The notes under the pieces: generated by a model
Databases searched by the model: none
What the model was told of the DNA's origin: nothing
What the model saw: the letters and a program-made list of their open reading frames with translations, nothing else
DNA from: Bacillus sp. FJAT-27245
GTDB taxonomy: Bacteria; Bacillota; Bacilli; Bacillales; Cytobacillaceae
Length of the DNA stretch: 64,000 nt
Assembly: GCF_001273955.1 (NCBI RefSeq)
Contig: NZ_LIGI01000001.1
Location: 4,348,371 to 4,412,370, forward strand
Direction: 5' to 3'
Position numbers and translations under genes: made by a program
Shown here: in pieces, positions 1 to 8,705 of the stretch
How the letters are laid out: every line of letters starts with the position of its first letter
Position numbering within the stretch: position 1 is the first letter of the stretch

Positions 1-1
1 T

Positions 2-220
2 ATCAGCAGCAACCAGGGGGTAAAAGAAAGCATTATCAAAGGCCTCGGTCTTTCACTTCTGTCCCACAGTGTGATAGACCGGGAAGTAAAACACGGGGAT
101 TTGTCGATTATCCAGCTAAAAAACAAAACCTTTACCCGTACCCTCTCCTATATCTATTCCCCTATTATGAGGAATAAGCGGAGCGTCGAAGCATTTATAC
201 AGGTGCTAACCAAAGTTTAA
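2..220 (+). CDS. LysR-family transcriptional regulator, C-terminal fragment (5' end outside window)
   Basis: Open frame entering from the window edge, 72 codons plus stop. The translation (begins ISSNQGVKESIIKGLGLSLL, ends AFIQVLTKV) has the pattern of the end of a LysR effector-binding domain: a 'V..GLGLSLLS' strand-turn near the ligand cleft, a basic strand and a final amphipathic helix. The DNA-binding half lies outside, so target and effector cannot be judged. Its last 4 bases overlap the convergent CPBP gene. Family call is by pattern only. Confidence 0.75.
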   Translation: MSSNQGVKESIIKGLGLSLLSHSVIDREVKHGDLSIIQLKNKTFTRTLSYIYSPIMRNKRSVEAFIQVLTKV

Positions 221-1098
221 TGGGGACTCCCCTTCTCACCAATTTTTATTTTCGTACTCAGGTGATTCTTACCATTCTTGTGTCTAACAATGAGACACAA
301 GATGACGATACTATAAAGAATCATTGACGGGAGGCCCGCTTCAATCCCAAATGCGCCGCCAGTGACAAATATATGATCCGTTTCAAAACGGGCATTGATA
401 AGTGACACCCCAGTTTCATTCGCTCCGTTGGTAAAGCCGACAACTCTTGGGTTCAGAATGAAATTCCACAGGATATGCACCGCGGCTGCATTCCAGAGAT
501 TTCCCGTCTTTTGCATGATGAGTGAAAACAGAATCCCTGCAAGAGTGCCTGCAGCCAAAATTAGCAATGCATCGAGCAACTGTAGACTCCCAGCCGTAAG
601 GAGATGAAGGGCCCCGAACAAAACAGAGGTGGCCGTTATGGCTGCCGCCGCGCCCCATTTCCCTTCTATCAGTTTGAACAAATATCCCCTGAACAGGATT
701 TCTTCTATAATGCCTGCGGAGCAAGAGACAATAAACGAACCAACTAGCAACGCCAAAACAGTTTTAATAGAAAGCTCCGCCTGAATAACAAATTCAGCAT
801 AATGAGAGAGAAGATAAAATACGATTACCGTCAGAGGCATTCCAACCCCAAGCAATATCCATGCTTTGTCCGCCTTAAATGGCCTTCGGATACCAAAGCT
901 GGCATTCGTTTTCTTCAGCACCTTCTTCGTATACAGCGAAAACAGGCAAACCGTCATCAGCAGCCGCAAACTTTCTTTTACAATAATTCTGATTGTCCCA
1001 TTGGCTATTCCGTCCGTTAGCGGGTTTACAAAAATCGCAGCGGCCAGGAATATCGATACTAAGCCAATACAATGGATAAGAATTTTCCCCCACCTCAT
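217..1098 (-). CDS. CPBP-family intramembrane metalloprotease (CAAX/Abi type)
   Basis: A 293-residue polytopic membrane protein. Around residues 130-138 it carries EEILFRGYLF, the glutamate-pair plus arginine motif of CPBP (Rce1-like) intramembrane proteases, followed by a GALHL histidine motif and a late HILWNFILN motif, the three conserved motifs of the family. In Bacillus and streptococci such proteins are linked to peptide maturation, bacteriocin self-immunity or membrane stress; the substrate cannot be told here. ATG start behind GGAGCTGGGGGT. It ends inside the stop region of the convergent LysR gene. No bacteriocin precursor was seen beside it. Confidence 0.85.
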   Translation of the reverse strand: MRWGKILIHCIGLVSIFLAAAIFVNPLTDGIANGTIRIIVKESLRLLMTVCLFSLYTKKVLKKTNASFGIRRPFKADKAWILLGVGMPLTVIVFYLLSHYAEFVIQAELSIKTVLALLVGSFIVSCSAGIIEEILFRGYLFKLIEGKWGAAAAITATSVLFGALHLLTAGSLQLLDALLILAAGTLAGILFSLIMQKTGNLWNAAAVHILWNFILNPRVVGFTNGANETGVSLINARFETDHIFVTGGAFGIEAGLPSMILYSIVILCLIVRHKNGKNHLSTKIKIGEKGSPH

Positions 1099-1226
1099 AC
1101 CCCCAGCTCCTTTCCAAATTGTTAAGCAGTTAATAAGGCATACTCCTTTTGCCTTGGGAGCGGTTACGAACCGATTCCGAATACCCTTTGAAAAATAGGG
1201 CCAATACAGTAAGTAAATAATTCTTC

Positions 1227-1284
1227 AAGCCCCTTTACGGCGGTGCGGCCTGCCTCACGCCTAACAAGAATGGGCTTTTTTTTG
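1227..1284 (+). terminator. Terminator-like structured element upstream of the MFS gene
   Basis: AAGCCC (about 1227-1232) pairs with GGGCTT (1272-1277), which runs straight into eight T. Between them GGCGGTG and CACGCC can form an inner hairpin. No plus-strand gene lies just upstream (the CPBP gene runs the other way), so this looks like a leader terminator or attenuator in front of the MFS gene at 1395 rather than the end of a known gene. No known riboswitch consensus was recognised. Confidence 0.45.
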
Positions 1285-1394
1285 CTTTCTGTCCAAGCCG
1301 GCTGTATTTTCATTTTTTCCAAAAGAGGGAAATTTCCATTTTCCTAGAATATAACACTATGAATATACAGAAAACATAGGGGGATTTATTTTAC

Positions 1395-2639
1395 ATGGAA
1401 GTTGCCTATCAATCGGAAATCGAACCACAACCACAACCAAGGCCTTCGCTTTGGAAGCAGCGGAACTTTTTGCTTCTGTGGACAAGCGGCCTTATCTGGT
1501 CGTTTGGATTCCAATTTTACTATGTTGCCCTTCCTTTGCTGATTTACAAGCTGACCCAATCCGCGAGCGCGATGTCGACAATGCGGGCAATCGAGTTCAT
1601 CCCAAACATTGTCTTCGGGATGATTATTGGCGTGCTCGTTGACCGGTACAGCCGGAAGGGGGTCATGTTCTCGACGACCCTCGTCCAGGTTTGCTGTATG
1701 CTTGCCCTTGTACTGCTGCTTCTTGCGGGCCAATTACAAATTTGGCATATGTATTTGATTGGATTTATTGTCTCAACAGCGGGATATGCTTTTGGGAATG
1801 CGCAACATTCCGCATTTCCGCAAATTTTCGGAAGAGAGCAGCTAACAGAAGCCAATTCCCACTTCTCTTTCGCCAACACGCTTATGAATATGATTGGACC
1901 TGGTATCGCCGGTATGATGATCGCCTGGCTGTCCTATGAAGCCAATTTCATCGTCTATTTGGTTTTATTATTAATTTCACTCATTCTCGTCCAGCTTACA
2001 GCTATTCCGAAAACCGCCATTCCGCTAAAACAGAAAGGAAAGGCTTCGATTCGAGGAGAAATGAAGGAAGGCTGGGACGAGCTTATCCAAAACAAGCTTT
2101 TGCTTGCGCCAACTATTATCATCCTGCTGCTTAACTTCATTAATGGCCTTGGAAACATTGTCCTGTTCTATGCTGTCGATCTTTTGCATGCGACGGAACA
2201 ACAGGTAGGCTTTATGCTGAGTATTGGGGCAGTCGGCGGCCTTTTGGGAGCCCTTGTAATGCCCCATTTGAAAAAACGGTTTCGGAGGGGCCAACTGTTT
2301 CTATATTCAATGTATATCGTTCTAGCTGGGATGCTGCTCCTTAATTTTGCCACTACATGGTGGCTTGTCGGCGTATCGCAGTTCATAAGGACATTCGCGG
2401 TCATCGTCATCAATGTCAACTACTTGAGCTTCCGCCAGGAATTTACCCCGAACCATCTTCTCGGGAGGGTTGCAGGCACCTCTTCCATGCTAATGAAACT
2501 CGCTTTGCCATTGGGACTGATGATATCCGGATTATGGGCGGAGGTCTGGAATGTACCGAGCCTGTTTGTCTGCTGCAGCATCCTTATGTTCCTGCTATGC
2601 ATCGGAATGCGCGGAAACCCAATTCGAAGCGTTGAGTAA
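1395..2639 (+). CDS. MFS transporter, EntS/macrolide-efflux-like (MFS_3 type)
   Basis: A 414-residue protein with about 12 membrane spans. After a short proline/glutamine-rich N-terminus it starts with 'W..RNFLLLWTSGL', typical of the MFS_3 group (enterobactin exporter EntS, MefA-like efflux proteins). The cytoplasmic loop 2-3 motif appears as GVLVDRYSRKGVM. Likely a proton-driven exporter of a small molecule in the cell membrane; substrate unknown. It stands alone, preceded by a terminator-like leader structure and followed by an 8-bp hairpin without a T-run. Confidence 0.8.
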   Translation: MEVAYQSEIEPQPQPRPSLWKQRNFLLLWTSGLIWSFGFQFYYVALPLLIYKLTQSASAMSTMRAIEFIPNIVFGMIIGVLVDRYSRKGVMFSTTLVQVCCMLALVLLLLAGQLQIWHMYLIGFIVSTAGYAFGNAQHSAFPQIFGREQLTEANSHFSFANTLMNMIGPGIAGMMIAWLSYEANFIVYLVLLLISLILVQLTAIPKTAIPLKQKGKASIRGEMKEGWDELIQNKLLLAPTIIILLLNFINGLGNIVLFYAVDLLHATEQQVGFMLSIGAVGGLLGALVMPHLKKRFRRGQLFLYSMYIVLAGMLLLNFATTWWLVGVSQFIRTFAVIVINVNYLSFRQEFTPNHLLGRVAGTSSMLMKLALPLGLMISGLWAEVWNVPSLFVCCSILMFLLCIGMRGNPIRSVE

Positions 2640-2663
2640 TAAGGGTTTACTATGAGAAAGTAT

Positions 2664-2691
2664 GTAACCCCAGCCTTTTGGATGGGGTTAC
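2664..2691. terminator. Hairpin after the MFS gene (weak terminator)
   Basis: GTAACCCC (2664-2671) and GGGGTTAC (2684-2691) form a perfect 8-bp stem between two genes that converge. No T-run follows on either strand, so it may be a weak or Rho-assisted terminator only. Confidence 0.4.
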
Positions 2692-2724
2692 AGGGACCAT
2701 ATGAAAAAATTAAAACTCACACCC

Positions 2725-3102
2725 CTACTTAAAAAATAGTTTATATGGCAACAACAGCCCCGCTAAGGAAATGAGTAAAAAGATAATGTCAGGCATGAAT
2801 GTTCCAAAACCGATTATATGGAGGACAAAGAATAAGGGATACACCCAGCAAACATACCAGGACCATCGAAGCCCCTTTCGGAAGGCATTTACCAGAATAG
2901 CGAAACCGAATACAAACATGCCTAGTATCAATGAGCCACGCAGCTTTAGTTCAATTCCCGTATCGGTTTGGTCATTGGACAAAAAGGCATGTATGACGGA
3001 CCCTTCCCCAAACGGTCCATTTTCACCCGATATACAGATTATTAACATTAAAAACTGGATCAACAGCAATAAAATCCAAGCTTTGGATTGCAGTGATTTC
3101 AT
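2725..3102 (-). CDS. Small membrane protein of unknown function
   Basis: 125 residues with four hydrophobic stretches (near residues 8-24, 50-70, 78-95 and 100-118), separated by a hydrophilic loop (NDQTDTGIELKLRG) and a basic, tryptophan-rich turn (RKGLRWSWYVCW). The start was set at the ATG before KSLQSK because GAGGTGAT sits 8 bases upstream; a longer reading that starts 13 codons earlier has no ribosome site. I recognise no family. It is convergent with the MFS gene and not in an operon. Confidence 0.6.
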   Translation of the reverse strand: MKSLQSKAWILLLLIQFLMLIICISGENGPFGEGSVIHAFLSNDQTDTGIELKLRGSLILGMFVFGFAILVNAFRKGLRWSWYVCWVYPLFFVLHIIGFGTFMPDIIFLLISLAGLLLPYKLFFK

Positions 3103-3614
3103 TGGCAGGATCACCTCTTCAATATATGGGATATAAATCAACTACGGCGCTTGGTAGAATAGTATTATTTTTTCCTTTTGGTTATGCATGGTCCAAAAAT
3201 TATTAAACCCTGTGAGAAGGGTAGAAAATAACCTCCCGTAAATAAAAAAACCACCTTCATTCGAATGCAGCCTATTTGTAATATGATTTACTTATCCACT
3301 AATCGGCCAGACGATATCCTGTTTATTCAATCCTGCTTTTTTTATTTAAATGGCTAACCATTTTCCTGTTGTTGATGCTCGCCTTCTTGGTCTATTCACT
3401 TTTCATCTTAAAACGCTCCAAATCGGCTGGCAGCAGCACAGTCCTTTCTAATCAGGTTTACAATTAAGGATGCAGGTTATAGAAAAAGGAGAGGTCCATC
3501 CGGATTTCTCCTTCTTTTCGTGTTTGAAAACGTTCATACAAATTTTGCGTTTAGTGTATTAGTTATTGTATTTTTAAAGAAGGGAAAAATTATACACAGA
3601 AGGTTGGTATCACC
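3103..3614. other. Long intergenic region with a possible gene remnant
   Basis: About 510 bases without an intact gene. On the plus strand, near 3330-3465, an open frame without ribosome site encodes a hydrophobic stretch (FLFKWLTIFLLLMLAFLVYS, then LFILKRSKSAG) and stops at 3465; it sits just before a real terminator at 3486, so it may be the tail of a decayed small membrane gene. TGAAAACGTTCATA at 3525-3538 resembles a CcpA cre site with one mismatch, about 77 bases before the next gene. Confidence 0.4.
3486..3520 (+). terminator. Rho-independent terminator
   Basis: AAGGAGAGGTCC (3486-3497) pairs with GGATTTCTCCTT (3502-3513) with two G-U pairs, followed by CTTTTCG. It would end transcripts from the remnant frame just upstream. 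Confidence 0.6.
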
Positions 3615-4322
3615 TTGCGGCTTAATAAATTCATTAGCGACTCGGGAAAAACGTCGAGGCGCGGCGCTGACAAACTAATTGCTGATGGCAGAGTGACCAT
3701 TAATGGAAAGGTTGCAAAAATAGGCAGCCAGGTAAGTCCGGGCGACGATGTACGGGTGAACGGGGAGCAAATCCGTGTTGCCAGGGATAATGTATATATC
3801 GCCTTAAATAAGCCAGTAGGCATTACGAGCACAACAGAAAAGAGCGTGAAAGGAAATATCGTCGATCTGGTGAACCACCCGTTGCGAATTTTCAACATTG
3901 GCCGGCTTGATAAGGATTCAGAAGGGCTGATTCTCCTCACCAACGACGGCGATATCGTCAATGAAATATTACGTGCGGAAAACAAGCATGAGAAGGAGTA
4001 CATTGTTTCAGTCGACAAGCCGATAACGCCTGAATTTTTAAAGCGGATGTCCGAGGGGGTAAAAATTCTTGGCACCAAAACCCTCCCCTGCAAAGTGGAG
4101 CAGCTATCAAAATATGATTTTAACATTATTTTGACCCAGGGGCTGAACCGCCAAATCCGCCGCATGTGCGAGGCGTTGGGCTACGAAGTGTACCGGCTTC
4201 AGCGGATTAGAATCATGAATATCGAATTAGGGAATCTTCCTGTCGGGCAATGGCGGGACCTGACAAAGAAAGAAAAAACGCGTTTGTTTTCCGATTTAAA
4301 TTACGAGCCTCAGGAATGGTGA
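3615..4322 (+). CDS. rluF: 23S rRNA pseudouridine synthase, RluF type
   Basis: 235 residues. An N-terminal S4 RNA-binding domain ([20 protein letters not shown], residues 2-21) is followed by the RsuA/RluB/E/F catalytic domain, with the aspartate motif [10 protein letters not shown] near residues 95-104 and the [12 protein letters not shown] motif near 180. RluF modifies U2604 of 23S rRNA in E. coli; the same role is inferred. The start is TTG, with AGAAGG about 12 bases upstream; no ATG fits the S4 domain. Single gene with its own terminator. Confidence 0.85.
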   Translation: MRLNKFISDSGKTSRRGADKLIADGRVTINGKVAKIGSQVSPGDDVRVNGEQIRVARDNVYIALNKPVGITSTTEKSVKGNIVDLVNHPLRIFNIGRLDKDSEGLILLTNDGDIVNEILRAENKHEKEYIVSVDKPITPEFLKRMSEGVKILGTKTLPCKVEQLSKYDFNIILTQGLNRQIRRMCEALGYEVYRLQRIRIMNIELGNLPVGQWRDLTKKEKTRLFSDLNYEPQEW

Positions 4323-4329
4323 AAGATAA

Positions 4330-4360
4330 AAGGTTTGCACAGTGTGCGAACCTTTTTTTA
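4330..4360 (+). terminator. Rho-independent terminator of rluF
   Basis: AAGGTTTGC (4330-4338) pairs with GCGAACCTT (4346-4354), with extra pairing at the loop edge, followed by a run of T. Confidence 0.85.
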
Positions 4361-4554
4361 TTGGACTTTCCGTTGAGAATGTATTCACTTGATTTGAAGA
4401 CACTTCGCATGGCTTTTCCCTACTGAAACTGTCTTTATCGACTGCCACCTAACCTTCCTATAAAAAACCCGACTACATTTTTATTTAAAGAACTTCCACC
4501 AAATTTTGTGTATACTATATTCATCTGAAAATTCACCCTTCAGGAGTCGGTGGA

Positions 4555-5424
4555 ATGGCGAAAGAACCATCAGCAAACTTTGTTTTGCATGCAAAAAGCA
4601 ACCAGTACCATTGGGAAGGCTCCGGGCAGCTTTCCATTAAAACTTTTTCAAATGGAAAAGCGCTTTATAAGACGAATAAGGGCTTCTTTGCCGTTGAAGA
4701 AAACAGGTATTTGCTCCTGAATGAAGGTGAATACACCATTTCGATTGACCAACAGGAAGAAGTGGAATCCTTCTGTATTTTCTTCAAGGACGGCTTTGCG
4801 GGGGAGGTATTGCGAGGAATGTCCGCCTCTTCATATGCGCTTTTATCCGATCCTTTTAAGGAGTCGGATTCGGTCGGCTTTTTTGAGAAAACATATACCG
4901 CGACAAGCAGCCTATCTACGCAGTTATCTGCCTTTAAAGTAAATCTGGCCATTCTGAAGGAAGATCCCCTGGGTCAAGAGGAACAATTCCACGGGTTAAT
5001 GCAATCTCTTCTTTATAGCCAAATGGAAACTCTCAAGGAAATTGAATCACTTAATGCAGTACGCAGCTCGACCCGCGAGGAATTATACCGGAGAATCAGC
5101 ATCGCCCATGACTACATACGATCGTTTTATGATACGGCAATAAAGCTGGATGATATCGCCCGGATCTCCTGCATGTCCGCCAACCATCTTTTAAGAACAT
5201 ACACACAGCTCTACGGCAAAAGCCCCTTTCAGCACATTTCCGAACTAAGGGTGGAAAAAGCAAAGCGGCTTTTGAAGAACAGTGACTTGACCATGACGGA
5301 GATTACGTTTGAATTGGGATTCACCAATCCTGTTTCCTTCAGCAAAATGTTCAAGCAGCATGAGGGGTTATCACCCAATCAATTCCGCAAAAAAGTGATT
5401 TTGGATAAGAATATTATCTATTAA
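4555..5424 (+). CDS. AraC-family transcriptional regulator
   Basis: 289 residues. The N-terminal 165 residues look like a cupin-type sensing domain, with no family motif I can name. The C-terminal 100 residues are a clear double helix-turn-helix AraC domain: DDIARISCMSANHLLRTY (first HTH, near 200-217) and TMTEITFELGFTNPVSFSKM (second HTH, near 250-269), ending GLSPNQFRKK. ATG start behind CAGGAG. It is followed within 50 bases by a VOC-fold gene on the same strand, which it may control or be transcribed with. Confidence 0.85.
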   Translation: MAKEPSANFVLHAKSNQYHWEGSGQLSIKTFSNGKALYKTNKGFFAVEENRYLLLNEGEYTISIDQQEEVESFCIFFKDGFAGEVLRGMSASSYALLSDPFKESDSVGFFEKTYTATSSLSTQLSAFKVNLAILKEDPLGQEEQFHGLMQSLLYSQMETLKEIESLNAVRSSTREELYRRISIAHDYIRSFYDTAIKLDDIARISCMSANHLLRTYTQLYGKSPFQHISELRVEKAKRLLKNSDLTMTEITFELGFTNPVSFSKMFKQHEGLSPNQFRKKVILDKNIIY

Positions 5425-5470
5425 TCGCTTATCCTCAAAATAGAATCAGTATTTGAAGGGGGAAATCATA

Positions 5471-5848
5471 GTGGAAACACCTAAAATTCAAAAAGTAGGG
5501 CAAATCGGGGTACCAATCAAAGATATGGAACGGGCTGTCGAGTTTTATAAGGATAAGCTTGGCCTGACACTTCTTTTCACAGCAGGCAATCTGGCATTCT
5601 TTGATTGCGGGGGCCTGCGGCTCTTCCTTAGCCCTCCTGAGAATGATGAGTTCGCGCATTCAAGCTCAGTTGTCTATTTTACCGTTGAAAATATCAATGA
5701 ATCCTATGAAGGATTAAGAAGCAAGGGCGTTGAATTTATTGACGAACCACACCTGATAGCCAAAATGGGGCAAACGGAAACGTGGATGGCTTTCTTCAAG
5801 GATACGGAAGGCAATACCCATGCATTGATGAGCGAGTTTGAGGTTTAG
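5471..5848 (+). CDS. VOC (glyoxalase/bleomycin-resistance fold) family protein
   Basis: 125 residues holding the paired beta-alpha-beta-beta-beta modules of the vicinal-oxygen-chelate superfamily: 'VGQIGVPIKDMERAVEFYKD KLGL' opens module one, 'SVVYFTVENINESYEGLRSKG' opens module two, and it ends FFKDTEGNTHALMSEF with the usual metal-site glutamate region. The start was set at GTG because GAAGGGGG lies 6-8 bases upstream; an earlier TTG would overlap that site. Function could be glyoxalase-like or small-molecule resistance; the sequence does not decide. Likely read with the AraC gene. Confidence 0.8.
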   Translation: METPKIQKVGQIGVPIKDMERAVEFYKDKLGLTLLFTAGNLAFFDCGGLRLFLSPPENDEFAHSSSVVYFTVENINESYEGLRSKGVEFIDEPHLIAKMGQTETWMAFFKDTEGNTHALMSEFEV

Positions 5849-5851
5849 GTG

Positions 5852-5892
5852 AAAAGCAGGAGGCCGTATAAATGCGGCCCCCTGCTTTTTTA
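5852..5892. terminator. Bidirectional terminator
   Basis: AAAAGCAGGAGGCCG and its near-complement CGGCCCCCTGCTTTTTT form a long stem with A-run and T-run on the two sides. It serves the VOC gene on plus and the YjdM/PhnA gene on minus. Confidence 0.9.
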
Positions 5893-5893
5893 A

Positions 5894-6232
5894 TTATAGT
5901 TTTTTCACAAACTCAGATTTTAGTTTCATTGGCCCGAAGCCGTCGATTTTGCAATCAATATCGTGGTCGCCTTCAACAAGGCGGATATTTTTTACTTTCG
6001 TGCCCTGTTTCAGGACCGAAGAACTGCCTTTTACTTTGAGATCCTTGATCACTGTAACACTGTCACCGTCATTCAGGACATTCCCGTTCGCATCTTTTAT
6101 GACTTTTTCATCTGCGATATTTTCGACACTATCCGCTGTCCATTCATGCCCGCACTCCGGGCAAACAAACTGGATACCGTCCTCGTATGTATATTCTGAA
6201 TTACATTTTGGGCAATTCGGTAAGTTACTCAT
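5894..6232 (-). CDS. yjdM: YjdM/PhnA family zinc-ribbon protein
   Basis: 112 residues, the usual length. The N-terminal zinc ribbon has CPKC (near residues 7-10) and CPEC (near 24-27); the C-terminal half is the conserved PhnA domain ([20 protein letters not shown], then [19 protein letters not shown]). E. coli PhnA/YjdM lies near phosphonate genes but its biochemical role is not established. The start was moved to the ATG before SNLPNC, behind GGAGG at 10 bases. No phosphonate genes are nearby. Confidence 0.88.
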   Translation of the reverse strand: MSNLPNCPKCNSEYTYEDGIQFVCPECGHEWTADSVENIADEKVIKDANGNVLNDGDSVTVIKDLKVKGSSSVLKQGTKVKNIRLVEGDHDIDCKIDGFGPMKLKSEFVKKL

Positions 6233-6559
6233 TTTCTCATTTCCTCCCATTGGCATTTTTGTGACTAATCAACCAAATACCCATTATACCATAAGGCACC
6301 TACCGCTATTTTTCGGGCACTAACGGATAGCTTATTGCCTGAACAGTGGTGGACAGCACCCCCTTCAGCAATAAACGAAGATTTAACGCCCGAACAGCGG
6401 GGGTAGCCGGTCCTTCGGGGAATAAAAAGAGGAATACACCACACCTTATAGTGAAGAGCTAATCTTAGCACTAATGTTGTCCAAAAGAGGCCGTTCTTTT
6501 GAAATTAAACCCACGTTCTACTAGTATGAGGATAAACAACATTTTCAGGAGGGATATAA
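6233..6559. other. Intergenic region, nothing clear
   Basis: About 330 bases between divergent genes. Only chance-like open frames are present. Two loosely similar stretches ('GCCTGAACAGTGGTGG' near 6336 and 'GCCCGAACAGCGGGGG' near 6391) suggest an old duplication. AGGAGG at 6548 belongs to the next gene. Confidence 0.4.
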
Positions 6560-7000
6560 ATGGAACTGACCGTATATTTGGCTGGGCAAATCCATGATAA
6601 TTGGCGGGAGGAAGTGAAGGAAAAGGCGAAGGAAAAGAACCTTCCCTTGTACTTTGTAGGGCCGCAAACGAACCATGACAGATCGGATGACATTGGCGAG
6701 AATATTTTAGGAAAGCAGCCCGGGAGTGTCTATAAGGATGATGCCGCATCGGATATCAACAATTTCCGGACGCAGGTTTTAATGGAAAAATCGGATATTG
6801 TCATCGCCCTTTTCGGTGAAAAATACAAGCAGTGGAACACAGCGATGGACGCCAGCATTGCGATTGCAATGAATAAACCTATCATCATTGTTAGGCCAGA
6901 GTCGCTTATCCATCCGCTAAAGGAACTATCCAATCGGGCAAATGTGACAGTGGAAACCATCGACCAGGCAATGGATGTTTTAAGCTATATTTTTGAATAG
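6560..7000 (+). CDS. ytoQ: YtoQ family protein
   Basis: 146 residues, close to the length of B. subtilis YtoQ. The sequence (MELTVYLAGQIHDNWREEV at the start, then YFVGPQTNHDRSDDIGENIL) has the Rossmann-like pattern of nucleoside 2-deoxyribosyltransferase-like folds, with the SDIVIALFGEKYKQWNTAMDA segment near residue 82 matching the conserved aspartate/glutamate helix. The role of YtoQ is not known. ATG start with AGGAGG upstream; single gene with a strong terminator. Confidence 0.85.
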   Translation: MELTVYLAGQIHDNWREEVKEKAKEKNLPLYFVGPQTNHDRSDDIGENILGKQPGSVYKDDAASDINNFRTQVLMEKSDIVIALFGEKYKQWNTAMDASIAIAMNKPIIIVRPESLIHPLKELSNRANVTVETIDQAMDVLSYIFE

Positions 7001-7002
7001 GC

Positions 7003-7034
7003 AAAAAGGGAAAGCGGCCGCTTTCCCTTTTTAG
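7003..7034. terminator. Bidirectional terminator
   Basis: AAAAAGGGAAAGCGG and CCGCTTTCCCTTTTT form a perfect stem between ytoQ and the convergent P1 peptidase gene. Confidence 0.92.
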
Positions 7035-7073
7035 TTCTATATTTTCAAATCCGAACCTTTTATACGGATTTCA

Positions 7074-8138
7074 TCAGATCAATGAGATACCGAACTCTTC
7101 AATTAAATCTTTAAACGCCGGCCGTGTATTCCCGTCGCGTCCTACTACAGCCTCGGCCGTCACTAGGGAGTTTAAAACAGCCTCTTCGGTCGCTTCGCCT
7201 ACCGCCCGGAAAGCCAGGTCGATATCTTCTTCATGAATCGTAGGGATTGATAAAAGATGTTCTGGTTTGTCATGCGGAATTTGCGTGGCTGTCGAAAAAC
7301 CGATAATCACCTCGCCGCTACCGGTTGTAATGATTGAACCCGTCCTCGAAAGCCCAGTGACAGACCGTTTAATAATCCTGTTCAGCTGCCTTTCCGATAC
7401 GGGAAGGTCCGTGGCCACGATAATCATAATCGATCCTTTATCCTCTTCCTTGTGCGTTTGAGTTATGGATTCCTTTAATTCCTGGCCGACCGTCTTGCCG
7501 TTCACTCGTAAATCACTTAATATCCCGAAATTCGATAAGACTAAAACGCCGATTGTATACGTCCCATGCTGCAAGTCCATCTTGCGGGAAGCAGACCCGA
7601 TTCCCCCTTTTAAAGAGTAACAGAGCATCCCGGTTCCTGCGCCAACCGCCCCTTCCATGAATTCAGGCGAGGCATTTTCGATTGCCTGGAGAACATGCTC
7701 CCTCTTCACAAACTTTCCCCGTATATCATTCAAAAACATATCATTGCATTCCCCGACAATTGGATTGACGGTCCCGGTAGTCCGGCCGATTTCCGGGTTT
7801 CGTTCCAGCATATAGTCAATTAACGTGTCAGCGGCCGTCCCAATTGCCAATGTATTTGTAAGAATGATTGGTGTTTCAAGCGTGCCAAGCTCCGCCATCT
7901 GGATGGTCCCCATCGTTTTTCCAAATCCATTGATGACGTGGCTTGAAGCGATCAGCTTCTCTTTAAATGTATTCCCCTGGTGCGGCAAAATGGCTGTTAC
8001 TCCGGTCTGCATCTGTTTGTCGCTCAGGGTCACATGGCCAACAGCCACCCCTTCAACATCCGTAATCGCATTATAATACCCCTGCTCCAGCCTGCCGATT
8101 TTGACTCCGTAGTCCCTTATTCTCTTTTGCTTGAACAT
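7074..8138 (-). CDS. P1 (DmpA/BapA) family aminopeptidase
   Basis: 354 residues. It opens with the family signature 'RIRDYGVKIGRLEQGYYNAITDV EGV.VGH', then NPIVGECNDMFLND near residues 125-138, and GAGTGM.CYSLKGGIGSASR near 167-185. P1 peptidases are N-terminal nucleophile enzymes that cleave themselves before a Ser/Thr; by alignment of pattern the cut would fall between G181 and S182, freeing the nucleophile. Known members are L-aminopeptidases/D-amidases or beta-peptidyl aminopeptidases. No signal peptide, so cytoplasmic. Monocistronic. Confidence 0.88.
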   Translation of the reverse strand: MFKQKRIRDYGVKIGRLEQGYYNAITDVEGVAVGHVTLSDKQMQTGVTAILPHQGNTFKEKLIASSHVINGFGKTMGTIQMAELGTLETPIILTNTLAIGTAADTLIDYMLERNPEIGRTTGTVNPIVGECNDMFLNDIRGKFVKREHVLQAIENASPEFMEGAVGAGTGMLCYSLKGGIGSASRKMDLQHGTYTIGVLVLSNFGILSDLRVNGKTVGQELKESITQTHKEEDKGSIMIIVATDLPVSERQLNRIIKRSVTGLSRTGSIITTGSGEVIIGFSTATQIPHDKPEHLLSIPTIHEEDIDLAFRAVGEATEEAVLNSLVTAEAVVGRDGNTRPAFKDLIEEFGISLI

Positions 8139-8272
8139 GAATATTTCCCCTTTTTCACTATGGTTTCTACCGTCTTATGTCCATTAAACTCCTTGGCTTC
8201 TCCGGCCGCAAGTGAAAGCGAATATTTTAAAGGGCCTTTTCCATACTAAAAAACAAAAGGAGGCGATTCAAC

Positions 8273-8437
8273 ATGGCAAAGCGAACAAAGAAAAACGACC
8301 CACAACAAAAGAATAAACAAGGCTTTAATTCAAGCCAAACCGATTCGGAATTCGGCAAGGAATTTGGCAGCGCCAATGCAAACCGGGCTAAAAAGGAGAA
8401 GGAAAAGGAACAAAGGGCTTACGAAAACAGAAGTTAA
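8273..8437 (+). CDS. Small spore-type protein resembling gamma-type SASP
   Basis: 54 residues, very hydrophilic and rich in K, E, N and Q. The centre, DSEFGKEFGSANANRAKKEK, resembles the FG.EF(A/S).. repeat unit of gamma-type small acid-soluble spore proteins (SspE), which is the GPR protease recognition region, but present once instead of two or three times. ATG start behind AAAGGAGGCGATTCAAC, a strong site. Followed 50 bases later by another tiny gene. The SASP assignment is inferred from the motif only. Confidence 0.6.
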   Translation: MAKRTKKNDPQQKNKQGFNSSQTDSEFGKEFGSANANRAKKEKEKEQRAYENRS

Positions 8438-8487
8438 CCAATCTGCTCCCTGTCAAAAACCATCTAAAACTGAAGGAGCTTTTATAC

Positions 8488-8622
8488 ATGACCCAATCGA
8501 AACGCCAAAAGGAAAGGCAATGGGCGGCCAGAAAAGAAGCACAAAACCCCCACGGAAAAGTGAAATCATTCGAGCAGCTTGCTGACGAAGCAGGGAAAGA
8601 CGCCACCCAGCAAGGAAAATAG
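8488..8622 (+). CDS. DUF6254-like small protein
   Basis: 44 residues: begins MTQSKRQKERQWAARKEAQN and continues PHGKVKSFEQLADEAG. The pattern 'SKRQ.ER.W..RK..Q.PHGKVKS.E.L.DE' is that of a very small conserved Bacillaceae protein family (DUF6254, from memory). Function unknown. ATG start with AAGGAG 10 bases upstream. It lies in line with the SASP-like gene and shares the terminator after it. Confidence 0.6.
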   Translation: MTQSKRQKERQWAARKEAQNPHGKVKSFEQLADEAGKDATQQGK

Positions 8623-8661
8623 ACGGGATTTTTCTGCCTGCGTAAGGCTATTTTTCAAAAG

Positions 8662-8702
8662 AAAAAAGCCAATCTCCGCCGCCGCGGAAATTGGCTTTTC
8701 GT
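8662..8702. terminator. Bidirectional terminator
   Basis: AAAAGCCAA (8664-8672) and TTGGCTTTT (8691-8699), extended by GC-rich inner pairing (TCTCCGC with GCGGAAA). It closes the small-gene pair on plus and hmp on minus. Confidence 0.85.
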
Positions 8703-8705
8703 TCA

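Noticed and set aside
3330-3465. Small hydrophobic ORF on plus
   Set aside because: No ribosome site and no recognised family; kept only as a possible remnant.
6265-6749. Minus-strand frames between yjdM and ytoQ
   Set aside because: Overlap a real gene or lack a start site; composition not coding-like.
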